DNA of 64,000 bases. Source: CAWIHA01 sp963835855 (lineage in GTDB: Bacteria > Acidobacteriota > Terriglobia > Bryobacterales > Bryobacteraceae). Under the pieces are notes generated by a model. The model ran no database searches, had not been told where the DNA came from, and saw nothing but the letters and a program-made list of their open reading frames with translations. Numbering within the stretch: the first letter of the stretch is position 1; every line of letters begins with the position of its first letter. This document shows positions 1 through 8,985 of this stretch, piece by piece. The translations under genes were made by a program, and so were the position numbers. The DNA lies in assembly GCA_963835855.1 (NCBI GenBank), contig CAWIHA010000028.1, forward strand, positions 4,735 through 68,734, written 5' to 3'.

Positions 1-215
1 TGAACCGGAGCCTGTGCCGACTGTTGGCTGGCGTTATCCATGGGACAAACCATAACACAACGCACCTGGGGTGGCACGGACTTCGCCGGTCTGGTGTTGA
101 CGCTCATGCTGCCGATCTTCTTGACACTCGGCGTCTCGTAACGTGGCGATTCTTCGTGCGGCTGAACCGGAGCCTGTGCCGACTGTTGGCTGGCGTTATC
201 CATGGGACAAACCAT
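1..215 (-). CDS. Fused double leader-motif peptide, runs off the left edge
   Basis: It starts at the conserved AGGTG-9-ATG and encodes a full copy (leader with YETPSVKKIGSMSVNT). The terminal stop is lost, so after RPAKS the frame continues through VPPQVRCVMVCP into a second complete copy starting MDNASQQSAQ. The period is 54 codons, so the fusion stays in frame, and it is still open at position 1. Either it is a polyprotein of repeated leader peptides or the array is decaying by loss of stop codons. The read-through stretch supplies two cysteines absent from the intact copies. Confidence 0.5.
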   Translation of the reverse strand, partial: MVCPMDNASQQSAQAPVQPHEESPRYETPSVKKIGSMSVNTRPAKSVPPQVRCVMVCPMDNASQQSAQAPV

Positions 216-320
216 AACACAACGCACCTGGGGTGGCACGGACTTCGCTGGTCTGGTGTTGACGCTCATGCTGCCGATCTTCTTGACAGCCGGCGTCTCG
301 TAGCGTGGCGATTCTTCGTG
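216..320 (-). pseudogene. 5'-truncated copy of the leader-motif peptide gene
   Basis: This copy keeps the second half of the unit (EESPRYETPAVKKIGSMSVNT) but its first half is replaced by unrelated sequence between 321 and 378. The frame upstream runs back to the stop of copy 2 without a start codon. It has also lost its own stop: TTG-TAA is replaced by GTG-CCA, so the frame reads straight into the next copy. It is a broken repeat unit. Confidence 0.6.
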
Positions 321-368
321 GCGCGGCGGACTGCCGTGTCTGCGGCTTCGCCCTGCGGATGGGCTCTC

Positions 369-515
369 TTATTCCAACGACTTCGCCGGTCTGGTGTTGA
401 CGCTCATGCTGCCGATCTTCTTGACAGCCGGCGTCTCGTAGCATGGCGATTCTTCGTGCGGCTGAACCGGAGCCTGTGCCGACTCTTGGCTGGCGTTATC
501 CATGAGACAAACCAT
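369..515 (-). CDS. Lasso-type leader-motif peptide, copy 2 (intact)
   Basis: A 48-residue paralogue of the upstream copy, separated from its stop codon by 18 nt (30 nt to the inner ATG). It carries the complete motif YETPAVKKIGSMSVNT, followed by RPAKSLE and a TAA. Differences from copy 1 are concentrated at the C-terminus (VNTRPAKSLE against ATAKPGKSL), while the leader half is nearly identical. That is the divergence pattern expected of precursor peptides. One leader Arg has become Cys (SPCYETP). The AGGTG-9-ATG start signal is conserved. Function is inferred from the motif only. Confidence 0.6.
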   Translation of the reverse strand: MVCLMDNASQESAQAPVQPHEESPCYETPAVKKIGSMSVNTRPAKSLE

Positions 516-533
516 AACACAACGCACCTGGGG

Positions 534-677
534 TTACAACGACTTCCCCGGTTTGGCGGTGGCGCTCATGCTGCCGATCTTCTTGACAGCCGGCGTCTCG
601 TAGCGTGGCGATTCTTCGTGCGGCTGAACCGGAGCCTGTGCCGACTGTTGGCTGGCATTATCCATGGGACAAACCAT
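534..677 (-). CDS. Lasso-type leader-motif peptide, copy 1 (intact)
   Basis: A 47-residue peptide starting MVCPMDNASQQS and ending KPGKSL. The ATG at 677 is chosen because AGGTG lies 9 nt upstream; the ATG 12 nt further in (665) has no such site. The middle contains YETPAVKKIGSMSATA. This fits the lasso-peptide leader pattern YxxPx(L/V)xxxGxxxxxT except that the usual T is A here. That motif is known to bind the PqqD-like RRE protein of lasso clusters. Only about six residues follow the motif, far too few for a lasso ring and tail. The product could be a leader-only relic, a very small RiPP, or something unrelated. No maturation enzyme is visible in the window. Confidence 0.6.
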   Translation of the reverse strand: MVCPMDNASQQSAQAPVQPHEESPRYETPAVKKIGSMSATAKPGKSL

Positions 678-695
678 AACACAACGGACCTGGGG

Positions 696-1115
696 TTACA
701 ACAGGGAAGATGGGGTCAATGGGGCATCGAGCCGCGCCACGGCGTGGGGAAACGGCCGGGGCTTGAAGGCGAGCAGGCGCAGGCCGGCCGCGGTCAGCTC
801 TTCGGCTACCTCCTGTTCGGTGAATCGGTGCTCGAACTTGTCGGTCATCGAGTCGCCCGCCTCCACGGTCGGGGTCAGCCGAAGTGCCCTTCGCATAGCA
901 TTGGCCGCGAGCGTAGCCGTCCTCGCCCGCCAGCCGTCCGCCCGGCGCAGAAAGAACGACATCAGCAGGGGGGCGCCCAGCTTCATCTGCCGCGCCAGGG
1001 CCCGCAGGAATGCGGCCCGGCGCGCACTCTCCGGGACGTGCGTGTATCCGCCCCAGCCAATCACGACGCCGTCAAACCGCTCTCCGAACGCGGGGACCTC
1101 GGATGGCTGTCCCGT
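696..1115 (-). pseudogene. Methyltransferase remnant (C-terminal part)
   Basis: About 140 codons remain. The segment reads VPAFGERFDGVVIGWGGYTHVP followed by RRAAFLRALARQMKLGAPLLMSFF and a C-terminal FTEQEVAEELTAAGLRLLAF. This looks like the second half of a class I SAM-dependent methyltransferase (motif IV region to the end). The SAM-binding glycine-rich N-terminal half is missing, and an in-frame TAA sits at 1116-1118. Its stop is 18 nt from the start of the first peptide gene, and the junction sequence is the same as in the peptide repeats. The two were therefore probably one transcription unit. Identity as a methyltransferase is inferred from pattern, not from a search. Confidence 0.45.
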
Positions 1116-1952
1116 TTATCCTAACTAATGTGCGGTCGGTTCTGGCATTGGCCTTCTGTTTTACGGTTCCCGTCTTCGCCGAAGACGCACGGGAGATCGT
1201 GCGCCGCTCCGTCGAGTTGGATCAGACAAACTGGGTCCGGATGGCTGATTACACTTGGGTGGGCCGCTTGCGCGAGCGCCATTTCGATTCGCATAACCAC
1301 GTCACTTCAGAACACCAGGAGGCCTGGGAAACCATCATTCTGGATGGCCAGCCCTTTCGTCGAATGCTGGAGTGGGATGGCAAGCCGCTGCTGGCTGACA
1401 AACAGCGGAAGCAACAGCAAAGACTGGACGAAGCCGCCGCCAAGCTGGAAAAGGAAACAGCGGAGCAAAAACAGCGCCACGCAGCCGACTATGAGAAGGC
1501 ACGCCGCCGCGAGCGCGAATTCCTGCTCGATATACCGAATGCCTACGACTTTCGGCTCGAAGGAACCGGCAAGGTTGACGGTTACGATGTTTGGGTCATC
1601 TCCGGCGTGCCAAAACCGGGATATCACGCGAAGAGCCGTGACGGCGCGGCATTGCTGAAGATCCGCGGCAAGATCTGGATTGAAAAATCCGGCTACCAGT
1701 GGGTCCAGCTGGAAGCGCAAACCATGAAGACCATCTCGTTCGGGTTGTTTCTCGCCTGGTTGAACCCCCGGTGCGAAGCTGCTCCTGGAGCAGACACGAA
1801 TCAACCATGAAGTTTGGTTGCCCAAGCGCGAGTATCTGAGCGGGAGCGGACGTGTCGGGCTGGTGAAGAGGGTGGTGGAGGACCAGGAAATCACATGGAG
1901 CGACTATAAGAAGTTCCGCGTCGATTCCAAATTGGTGCCCAGCGAACCGTAA
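1103..1952 (+). pseudogene. Exported protein of unknown function, frameshifted near the 3' end
   Basis: The ATG at 1103 gives a signal peptide (AVPFILTNVRSVLALAFCF, cleavage likely after VFA). A mature domain follows with a charged coiled-coil-like stretch (KQRKQQQRLDEAAAKLEKE) in the middle. In the starting frame the protein ends at 1810, but the true C-terminus continues in another frame (KLLLEQTRINHEVWLPKREY to KLVPSEP, stop 1950-1952). One extra C in the run at 1765-1769 explains it: AAC CCC GGT GCG AAG restores the frame. I do not recognise a named family. It could be a real pseudogene or a base-calling error in a homopolymer. Confidence 0.65.
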
Positions 1953-2045
1953 GAATGGCGGGGCTTGTTTGCTTTGACATAAAAGCCCGACTCGTAAGAG
2001 TACGCGGGCTCTCCGACGCGACTACCGATAACAGGGGATAACGTC

Positions 2046-2232
2046 CTAGTGTCCTGAGTCAGAAGTTCGTAGTAGAAGTCCGGGTGTGGGGCGGGTCCTC
2101 TGACCCGCGGCCGACGCCCTCGTCGGCCTGCTTTGAAATGCGCTTACGGGATGCCGGACCAGGGGTCCGGTGCGGACGAGGGCGTCCGCACCACTTCGAC
2201 TTATCTGGTGAATTTCTGACTCAGGACACTAG
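2046..2232. mobile_element. MITE-like element with 19-bp perfect terminal inverted repeats
   Basis: The ends are CTAGTGTCCTGAGTCAGAA and its exact reverse complement, giving a 187-bp non-coding element. Terminal TA/CTAG would suit an IS630/Tc1-type TA target, but that assignment is inference. The interior holds a perfect 9-bp hairpin (GGTGCGGAC/GTCCGCACC). There is no transposase gene, so it would need one in trans. Confidence 0.7.
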
Positions 2233-2591
2233 TTCCAGGCCCGCTTGGGAATTTCTAAGCGATGAAGATTACACGAACGTGTGGAACGCCATGAACGATC
2301 TCGAGTCGTGCTCGCACTCAGCAGGCTCGTCAGATTGATCCTCCACCAGTCTTGCGACAGCGTCGTGGATCTATGGGAACCGGAATACGCACCCGCTGGA
2401 TCAACCGAGTCCTATGTCCCGAGTCTTTATCTTTTTGTCCGACCCGATGCCGAAGTGAACGCGTTTGTGTGAGAAACTCGCATCGCTCGCGCCTGTTGTC
2501 ACGTGCTGTGCCGCACGCGGAAAAGAGGGAGGCTCTCAAGCCTCCCCCGGTGCGAGAGTCGCTACTGGTTACGCTTCAGCGGGCATTCTAT
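2233..2591. other. Intergenic region, nothing supported
   Basis: The stretch lies between the MITE-like element and the 3' end of the S53 peptidase gene. The short open frames in it are not protein-like. I see no convincing terminator hairpin with a T-run. Confidence 0.5.
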
Positions 2592-5500
2592 CTATGGGCA
2601 GTACCCGCTGGGAAGAAGAGGAACCGGGCAAACGTTTAGCGTTGCCGAGCAGTTCGCACTGCCGCCGGAATTGGAAGCCGTCATGGTGTATGTGGTCGTG
2701 GCTTGGGCGTTGCTGATGCCTTTGCTGCCGCTAGAAACCGGCGACACGGACCCAATGCCATTGTTGATGCTGGCGCTTGTGGCGTTTGTGGTGCTCCACG
2801 TCAAGGTTGCACTACCGCCTTTACTCACCAAGCTCGGGCTAACGGTTAGTGAGCAAGTAGGAGGAGGGGGTGGTGGGGGCATCAGGGTTACCGTGGCCGT
2901 TCCGCACAGGCTGGAGTTGGATACCAGACAGGCCTTCAACGTGACCGTCTGCTGCGTAGTGATGCTCGACGGCGCATAATAGGTGACCTGCTGGCCCAGT
3001 GGCACATTCCATTGCAGCGTCCCGACCGAAGGACTGAGCGTCCAGCTTCCCACCGCCGAATTGCCCCCGCCCGGCACGGTAACGGTGAAAGTTTGCGATC
3101 CACTCGGGGACAGAGCAGCCGAAGACGGTGAGATAACCGGTGGGGCCATCAGCGTTACCGTGGCCGTTCCGCAACTCGACGGGACGACCGCGCTACAGGC
3201 GGTTACCGTGACCGTCTGCTGCGTCGTGATGCTGGCCGGCGCCGTGTAGAGACCGTTCGGGGCCGAAGCCGACCACGTCACCGCCGTATTCACCGCGCCC
3301 GAAACCGTTGCCGTGAACTGCTGCGTTTGGCCGGCCACGAGACTCGCGGAGGCCGGAGACACGCTCACCGATACCGGCGAAACGGTTACCTTCGCTTGGC
3401 ATGATCCGGACGCGGCGGGGTTCACCGCAGTCATCGTGTAGGTGGTCGTCGCCGTCAAGTTGGTCAGGGTCACGCTTCCACTGGAAACCGGAGTCACCGG
3501 CCCGATGCCGTTTCCGATCCCGGTCGAGGTGGCGTTCGTCGTGGTCCACGATAGCGTGGAACTCCCGCCATATTTTGTGGTGCTGGGCAAGGCAGTCAAA
3601 GTGCACGTGGGCTGATTCCAGACTGTCACCGTGGCCGAGCCGCACTGGCTTGGTGCGGCCGCGCTACAGGCCGTCAGCGTAATCGTCTGCGGCGAGGTGG
3701 CGACGGAGGATGGCGCGTAGTATGTGGCCTGCATCCCCGTTGGTATGACACTGAGGCTCCCCAGCGAAGGGTTCATCGTCCAACTCCCGATGGTCGCATT
3801 GCCGCCGGGGTAAGTAACCGTGGCGACAAACGCCTGCGCCTGGCCAGCGGCCATCATTGCCGTCGCGGGGCTCACGGTTACCGTCACGGGCATCAGAGTC
3901 ACCGAGGCCGTGGCGCAACTGTACGGCGCAGCTACGCTACACGCGGTTACCGTGACCGTCTGCTGCGCAGCGATTGCCGCTGGCGCCGTGTACAGGCCGC
4001 TCTGCGTAATCGTGCCTGCCGAAGCCGACCACGTTACCGCTGCGTTGCTGGGGTAGTTAGCGCTGGCGGTGAACTCCAGTTGCTGGTTGATGTACAAGGT
4101 CGCCGTCGTGGGACTGATGGTTACTGTAACGGGTATCACCATCACCGTGGCCGTACCCCAGAGAGTTGCGGGGCTGGGAGTAGCGCTGGTATACGCGCTC
4201 AGCGTGACGGTCTGTTGACTCGTGATGGTTGACGGAGCTGTGTAGGTCGCGGTACCTAGGATGGGCACAATAGCCGACCCACCTGTGATGTTAGGCTGCA
4301 GACTTCCGGCCCCGGAGAGTGTCCAATCGAAAATGGACCTGCCAGATGGCACGTTGGCTTGGAACAGCTGCGATTGGGGCGGTTGGACAGCATACAGCGT
4401 CGCCGTCATGGGAATAAATCGGGGCTCCAGATCCACCGTCGCCGTGCCGCACAGGGTAGAGTTCGACGCCAGGCAAGCTGTCAGCGTGACTGTCTGCTGC
4501 GTAGTGATGCTCGATGGCGCACAATATGTGACCTGCTGCCCCTGGGGCGCGTTCCATTGCAGGGTTCCCAATGGGGGGCTGAGCGTCCAGTTCCCGATCG
4601 CCGAATTTCCACCGTTCGGCAGGGTCACGGTGAAAGCCTGGCATCCGCCCGCGTATAGAGTAGCCGTAGACGGTGTGAGGAGTACTTGGGGCATCAGAGT
4701 TACCGTGGCTGTGCCACACCTCGAGGGAGCAGCCGTACTACAAGCTTTCAACGTAACTGTCTGCGGCGCGGTGATCCCGGATGGCACCTCGTATGTGGCC
4801 TGCATTAGGCTTGGTATGGCGTTGAGAGTCCCCACCGGAGGGTTCATCGTCCAACTCCCGATGGTCGCATTGCCGACGGGGTAAATAACGGTGGCCGTGA
4901 ACACCTGCAACTGGTTGGCGAACAACGTCGCCGTTGCCGGACTCACGGTGACGATCACGGGCAACAGAGTGATTGTGGCTGTGGCGCAGGCCGTTATGTC
5001 GGCTGCGCTGCAGACCTGGAGGGAGATCGTCTGCTGCGTTTCGATATCGGATGGCGCCGTGTATATGACCTGCTGCCCGCCTGATGAGACCCACTGCAAC
5101 CGTGGGTACCCTGACGTATAAGGTGACGGGTTGAGTATCCAGGTCTCAATCGCCGTATTGCTGGTATTGCTGACGGTGGCGGTGAACGTCTGCTGCTGGC
5201 CGAAGTACAACCTCGCGGAGGTGGGACTTACAGTCAGTGTCACCGGCGACAGAGTCACCGTAGCGGCGCCGCACTGATTTGAGTTGGATGCCAGGCAAGC
5301 CGTCAACGTGACCGTCTGCTGGGTGGTGAAACCCGTGGGAGCTGTGTATGTGGCCATCTGTCCGTTTGGCGCGATCACTCCCAAATTCCCCCCCGCGGGG
5401 CTGAGCGTCCAACTTCCGATCGCCGAGCTGCCCCCACCCGGTACGGTAACCGTGAAGGTCTGAGATTGGCCGCTATGCAAGACGACCGTGGCGGGAGAAA

Positions 5501-7445
5501 TAATCACAGGTGGTACGAGGGATACCAGCGCGCTGCCGCACCTGGACGGGGCGGCTGCACTACATGCGGTCACCGTGACCGTCTGCTGCGCAGTGATATT
5601 AGATGGCGCTGTGTAAAGTCCCGTGGGGCTGATCGTTCCAACCCCTGAGGGGCTGATCGACCACGTCACCGCCGTGTTGCCCCCGGCGGGGGCAACCGTG
5701 GCGGTGAAGGACTGCGATCCGCCGCTTAGCAGACTGACCGGTCCAGCGGGAGACACACTCACCATTACGGGCAATGACGCCAGGTCGTTGATCAGGTTTT
5801 GTGTAGGGGTGCCCCAGCCGGTCACGAGATCGTAGCCGGTAACGGCACAGTACGAGGCAGTGCAGCCGCTGCTTATATCATGGAAGTCCTTCTCGTAGTT
5901 GGGGCCTTTGGCGATCGCGTAGATAGAGGGATTGGGAAATCCCAAAACGGGCATGCCGTTTTGTACCGCCTGCTCATTCACCAGCGCGGTGAATCCTGCC
6001 CACAATGGCGTCGCATAGCTTGTGCCCGAGCCGTAGTCTATTGGATTGCCGTTGTAGATGACGGCGCAGATGTTAAACGCAACCATGGCGACGTCGGGAA
6101 TGTTGCGCATGGTAGTCGATCCACCGTTCTGGGACATATCCACGCCTTGCTGCCACCACGGGATCGAATAGCGTGCGCTGAACCCGCCGCTGCTGCCGGC
6201 CCCTTGGCTGCCATACCACGAACCTGCGCCTTCCCACCAAGCCGATTCCGATGACCAAACGGCGGCTTCGCCAAGAAGCGTAGAAATGGGCGGACCACTG
6301 GTCGTGAGCATGGTGCCGCCGACGATTGTCAGATAAGGCGAGTCATTACCGTCGAAGTACCCATCGTCACCGGACGACTCAAAGACCGAAACGCCCTCGA
6401 CGCCAAGCTGCAGCAACGTCGAATCGTCGGGCGGGTATATGTAAGAGATACTGACTTGGATGACCGAAGGTTTGTCGGCAATCTGCTGCAAATCGGCATC
6501 GATATTTCCCTCGTACACAAGCACATGGTTCAGCCCTGGCGCCATGGCGGCCGCCATCTCGATGTCCACAGCGGTCTCTGCGCCACCATCGGGGTATATC
6601 GGCTCCGTTTCCACAATCACTCTCTGGACAGGATTTCCCAAAGCTGGCTTAAGGTTGTTGCGGTACGTCGTAATACCATTGCCGCTGAGGTACGTCGTAA
6701 TATCGTCGTCATAGAAATCGGATTCCTCGATTACCGCCACCGATTGCCCAGAGCCGTCTAGCGTCACGTTTGGAACGTAAGCGGCCCGCAGATCGGCAGC
6801 CTTGAAACAACCGTTCGTTCCCGAACCAGTACCGCTGGCGTCCAATGCCGACCGCAACGCGGCACGGCGCAGCGGGTTTGCATTGTCGAGGTGCTTGACG
6901 GCGTGTACGGGCACATCCAGATCGAGCGAGGGATCCCTGTCCGGAGCGTAGAACTCGGTCCCATCCGCGCGTTGGTAGTTGTACAGGTTCACGTGGAAGG
7001 CTCTCGATATGTCGGCAACCGCGCCGTTCACGAGCAACATCGCCCGGCTGGCGAAGGTGCGTGTAACCCGCAGGCCGTTGGCTTCCGCGAAAGAGATCAC
7101 GGCCTGATAATCGCTTTCCGAAGGCCCGAACCTGGCCGTGAACTGATCCGGCTTCAGATAGTGGCGGAAGTTCGGGCTGGCCGGATTGTAAATATCCTGG
7201 AGCAGTGCATCGAGTTCTGCCTGATTCCGGAGCGGCAACGTAATCGTCAGATCGAGATGCAGCCCCGCCTGCAATTCGGACATCCGGTGCGCGCTGGCCA
7301 CCGCATGCGGCACGTGGCCGCGGAGTTGTTGTCTTCCAGGAGCTTGAGCAAAGCTCACGGTGGACAGGAGCAGAAGCATGCAGATGATGGCGCTAGAGAA
7401 GCGCCGGCTGCGGAAGGTTTCGATATCTGCGTTTGTCAGCTTCAT
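2592..7445 (-). CDS. Secreted S53 (sedolisin/kumamolisin) peptidase with Ig-like repeat tail
   Basis: The 1617-residue product starts MKLTNADIE with a signal peptide (IICMLLLLSTVSFAQA). An activation pro-domain covers about 40-190, with the typical NFRHYLKPDQFTARFGPS motif. The catalytic domain spans about 215-560. Candidate catalytic residues are Glu290 and Asp294 (GGAETAVDIEMAAA) and Ser476 (YGSGTSYATP), the sedolisin Glu-Asp-Ser set. The remaining 1000 residues are about a dozen Ig-like repeats of about 90 residues, each opening VTVSPxxATLxxGQ and closing with a QTVTLTACSAA-like strand. It probably acts outside the cell on proteins at acid pH. Earlier in-frame start codons exist upstream, but only this one gives a clean signal peptide. 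Confidence 0.9.
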   Translation of the reverse strand: MKLTNADIETFRSRRFSSAIICMLLLLSTVSFAQAPGRQQLRGHVPHAVASAHRMSELQAGLHLDLTITLPLRNQAELDALLQDIYNPASPNFRHYLKPDQFTARFGPSESDYQAVISFAEANGLRVTRTFASRAMLLVNGAVADISRAFHVNLYNYQRADGTEFYAPDRDPSLDLDVPVHAVKHLDNANPLRRAALRSALDASGTGSGTNGCFKAADLRAAYVPNVTLDGSGQSVAVIEESDFYDDDITTYLSGNGITTYRNNLKPALGNPVQRVIVETEPIYPDGGAETAVDIEMAAAMAPGLNHVLVYEGNIDADLQQIADKPSVIQVSISYIYPPDDSTLLQLGVEGVSVFESSGDDGYFDGNDSPYLTIVGGTMLTTSGPPISTLLGEAAVWSSESAWWEGAGSWYGSQGAGSSGGFSARYSIPWWQQGVDMSQNGGSTTMRNIPDVAMVAFNICAVIYNGNPIDYGSGTSYATPLWAGFTALVNEQAVQNGMPVLGFPNPSIYAIAKGPNYEKDFHDISSGCTASYCAVTGYDLVTGWGTPTQNLINDLASLPVMVSVSPAGPVSLLSGGSQSFTATVAPAGGNTAVTWSISPSGVGTISPTGLYTAPSNITAQQTVTVTACSAAAPSRCGSALVSLVPPVIISPATVVLHSGQSQTFTVTVPGGGSSAIGSWTLSPAGGNLGVIAPNGQMATYTAPTGFTTQQTVTLTACLASNSNQCGAATVTLSPVTLTVSPTSARLYFGQQQTFTATVSNTSNTAIETWILNPSPYTSGYPRLQWVSSGGQQVIYTAPSDIETQQTISLQVCSAADITACATATITLLPVIVTVSPATATLFANQLQVFTATVIYPVGNATIGSWTMNPPVGTLNAIPSLMQATYEVPSGITAPQTVTLKACSTAAPSRCGTATVTLMPQVLLTPSTATLYAGGCQAFTVTLPNGGNSAIGNWTLSPPLGTLQWNAPQGQQVTYCAPSSITTQQTVTLTACLASNSTLCGTATVDLEPRFIPMTATLYAVQPPQSQLFQANVPSGRSIFDWTLSGAGSLQPNITGGSAIVPILGTATYTAPSTITSQQTVTLSAYTSATPSPATLWGTATVMVIPVTVTISPTTATLYINQQLEFTASANYPSNAAVTWSASAGTITQSGLYTAPAAIAAQQTVTVTACSVAAPYSCATASVTLMPVTVTVSPATAMMAAGQAQAFVATVTYPGGNATIGSWTMNPSLGSLSVIPTGMQATYYAPSSVATSPQTITLTACSAAAPSQCGSATVTVWNQPTCTLTALPSTTKYGGSSTLSWTTTNATSTGIGNGIGPVTPVSSGSVTLTNLTATTTYTMTAVNPAASGSCQAKVTVSPVSVSVSPASASLVAGQTQQFTATVSGAVNTAVTWSASAPNGLYTAPASITTQQTVTVTACSAVVPSSCGTATVTLMAPPVISPSSAALSPSGSQTFTVTVPGGGNSAVGSWTLSPSVGTLQWNVPLGQQVTYYAPSSITTQQTVTLKACLVSNSSLCGTATVTLMPPPPPPPTCSLTVSPSLVSKGGSATLTWSTTNATSASINNGIGSVSPVSSGSKGISNAQATTTYTMTASNSGGSANCSATLNVCPVPLLPSGYCP
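2600..5770 (-). repeat. Divergent coding repeats (Ig-like modules) within the peptidase gene
   Basis: About twelve degenerate repeats of roughly 260-300 bp encode the Ig-like tail. Motifs such as accgtgaccgtctgctgcg recur along the region. They are protein-level repeats, not a simple satellite, and are a likely place for recombination or misassembly. Confidence 0.75.
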
Positions 7446-8061
7446 GAGTTGGCCTCGTTCGTTCTTTGTGGGAGTGCGGGGTGTAGCTGGCCCCACAATC
7501 CCGCAGGTTTCATCGCGCCGGGAGTGAGCATCGCTCCACTCCGGCCGTGAACCGGAGAAGTGCGGACTTCTGCGTCCCAATTCATTCAACTTGTAGTGGA
7601 CCCCGCGCCTGTAGGTTCCAGGCACGAGAATAATTACGCCAAAACGCTTCAGGTAACAAGCATCGCAGCGGATGCAGAGGATATAGCGGAGGGAAGCAGC
7701 CAACCCTGCCGCATGTGCCGGGTCAGAACTGTCTTCTTCGGATGAACCGGGTGAAGCCATGCTAACCGGAATCCTCGCTGGTGTCAATCTGTTTATTGTT
7801 CTCTGCTAAGTGCTTTCATGCGAGTAATTTCCCGCTTGGTATGCGCCGATGCAGGCTACCGAAGTGCGTCCTAATTCATCCCGAAGACTTCACCGCGCTT
7901 GAGATTAGCTGAAATGGCGGTCCGTCTTTTGGGCATGTTTAGAGTGGTCGTCGATCAGCGCCAGGCCTGCGGCACCGCGCCGGCTCGAAACCACTTGAGG
8001 TTCCCGCGGCTCCGAGGTAAGGTCCGAATGGCTACCGTTAATGCCCATTATGAGGACCGAA
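7446..8061. other. Upstream region between the peptidase and the recombinase
   Basis: The 616 bp separate two divergently oriented genes and presumably hold both promoters. I could not pick convincing -35/-10 boxes. An open frame in phase with the peptidase extends to 7787, but its sequence is not signal-peptide-like and I treat it as non-coding. Confidence 0.4.
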
Positions 8062-8985
8062 ATGACTGATTTGATTGTTGTTCCGCAGGCCGCCGAGTGG
8101 CGGCGACTGAAGGCGCTGGTGCTGGACAGCGTCTCTTCGCCGATTACGAAGCGGGTGTACGACATGGCGCTGAACGAATTCTTCTCCTGGTATGGCCAGG
8201 AGCCGCGGCCCGGCTTTACCAAGGCTACCGTGAGCGCCTGGCGAACTTCGCTCGAAGCACGTGGCCTCGGATCATCCTCGATCATTATTAGGATGTCGGC
8301 TATCCGCAAGTTGGCCACTGAGGCAACGAACAACGGGCTACTGGCGCCGGAGCTAGCGGCCGGAATCGCCCGCGTGAAGAGTGCGAAGTCCATTGGAGTG
8401 CGCACGGGGAACTGGCTGTCGCTGAAGCAGGCGCAGGCGCTCCTGAATGCGCCGGATATTGCAACCCTGAAGGGCCTGCGCGACCGCGCCATAATCGCTG
8501 TCCTTCTTGGCTGCGGCCTGCGCCGGTCCGAAGTGGCGGCACTCACGATGGGCCACATTCAGCAGCGCGATGGCCGGTGGTGCATCGTGGACCTCCTCGG
8601 CAAGCACGGGCGTGTGCGCACAGTGCCGATGCCGGTCTGGGTGAAAGTGGCAATTGATGCGTGGACCGGCCTCGCCGGCATAGTGGACGGCCACGTGTTC
8701 CGGCCTGTGAACCGCGCCGACACGGTGCAGGGCGACGTGCTCTCCGAGAAGGTCGTCTGGCAGATGCTCCGGCCATACGCGGCGGCAGCTGGCGTCCCTG
8801 GCGTTGCACCGCACGACTGCCGTCGCACAGCAGCGAAATTATGCCGCGCCGCCGACGGCGAGTTGGAGCAAATTCAGTTGCTCCTGGGCCACGCTTCGGT
8901 TCAGACGACCGAGCGGTACCTGGGTACGAAACAGGATCTCGTCCACGCGCCGAACGACGGGATCAGACTGAGAGTGGCTGTGTAG
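8062..8985 (+). CDS. Tyrosine recombinase/integrase
   Basis: About 307 residues. The N-terminal core-binding SAM-like domain covers about 15-100 (SSPITKRVYDMALNEFFSWY). The C-terminal catalytic domain has Arg in GCGLRRSEVAAL, Lys in LLGKHGRVRTVP, the His-x-x-Arg box HDCRR, His in LLGHASVQTTERY, and the nucleophile Tyr in the same segment. The start at 8062 is preferred because AGGA lies 5 nt upstream; ATGs at 8041 and 8050 are in frame. No excisionase, tRNA or cargo gene adjoins it, so it is either a relic of a mobile element or related to the direct repeat 470 bp downstream. Confidence 0.85.
   Translation: MTDLIVVPQAAEWRRLKALVLDSVSSPITKRVYDMALNEFFSWYGQEPRPGFTKATVSAWRTSLEARGLGSSSIIIRMSAIRKLATEATNNGLLAPELAAGIARVKSAKSIGVRTGNWLSLKQAQALLNAPDIATLKGLRDRAIIAVLLGCGLRRSEVAALTMGHIQQRDGRWCIVDLLGKHGRVRTVPMPVWVKVAIDAWTGLAGIVDGHVFRPVNRADTVQGDVLSEKVVWQMLRPYAAAAGVPGVAPHDCRRTAAKLCRAADGELEQIQLLLGHASVQTTERYLGTKQDLVHAPNDGIRLRVAV

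Larger units (their letters stand above)
1..690. repeat. Tandem array of 162-bp units encoding small leader-like peptides
   Basis: A unit beginning tgaaccggagcctgtgccg recurs at 1, 163, 463 and 624. Spacings are 162, 300 and 161 bp. The 300-bp interval holds one full unit plus a second copy whose 80-bp start block has been replaced by about 58 bp of unrelated DNA (321-378). Read on the minus strand, each unit is one small gene plus a 30-nt spacer. That spacer carries an AGGTG ribosome-binding site and the start codon. The array continues off the left edge, so the copy number is a minimum. Confidence 0.9.
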
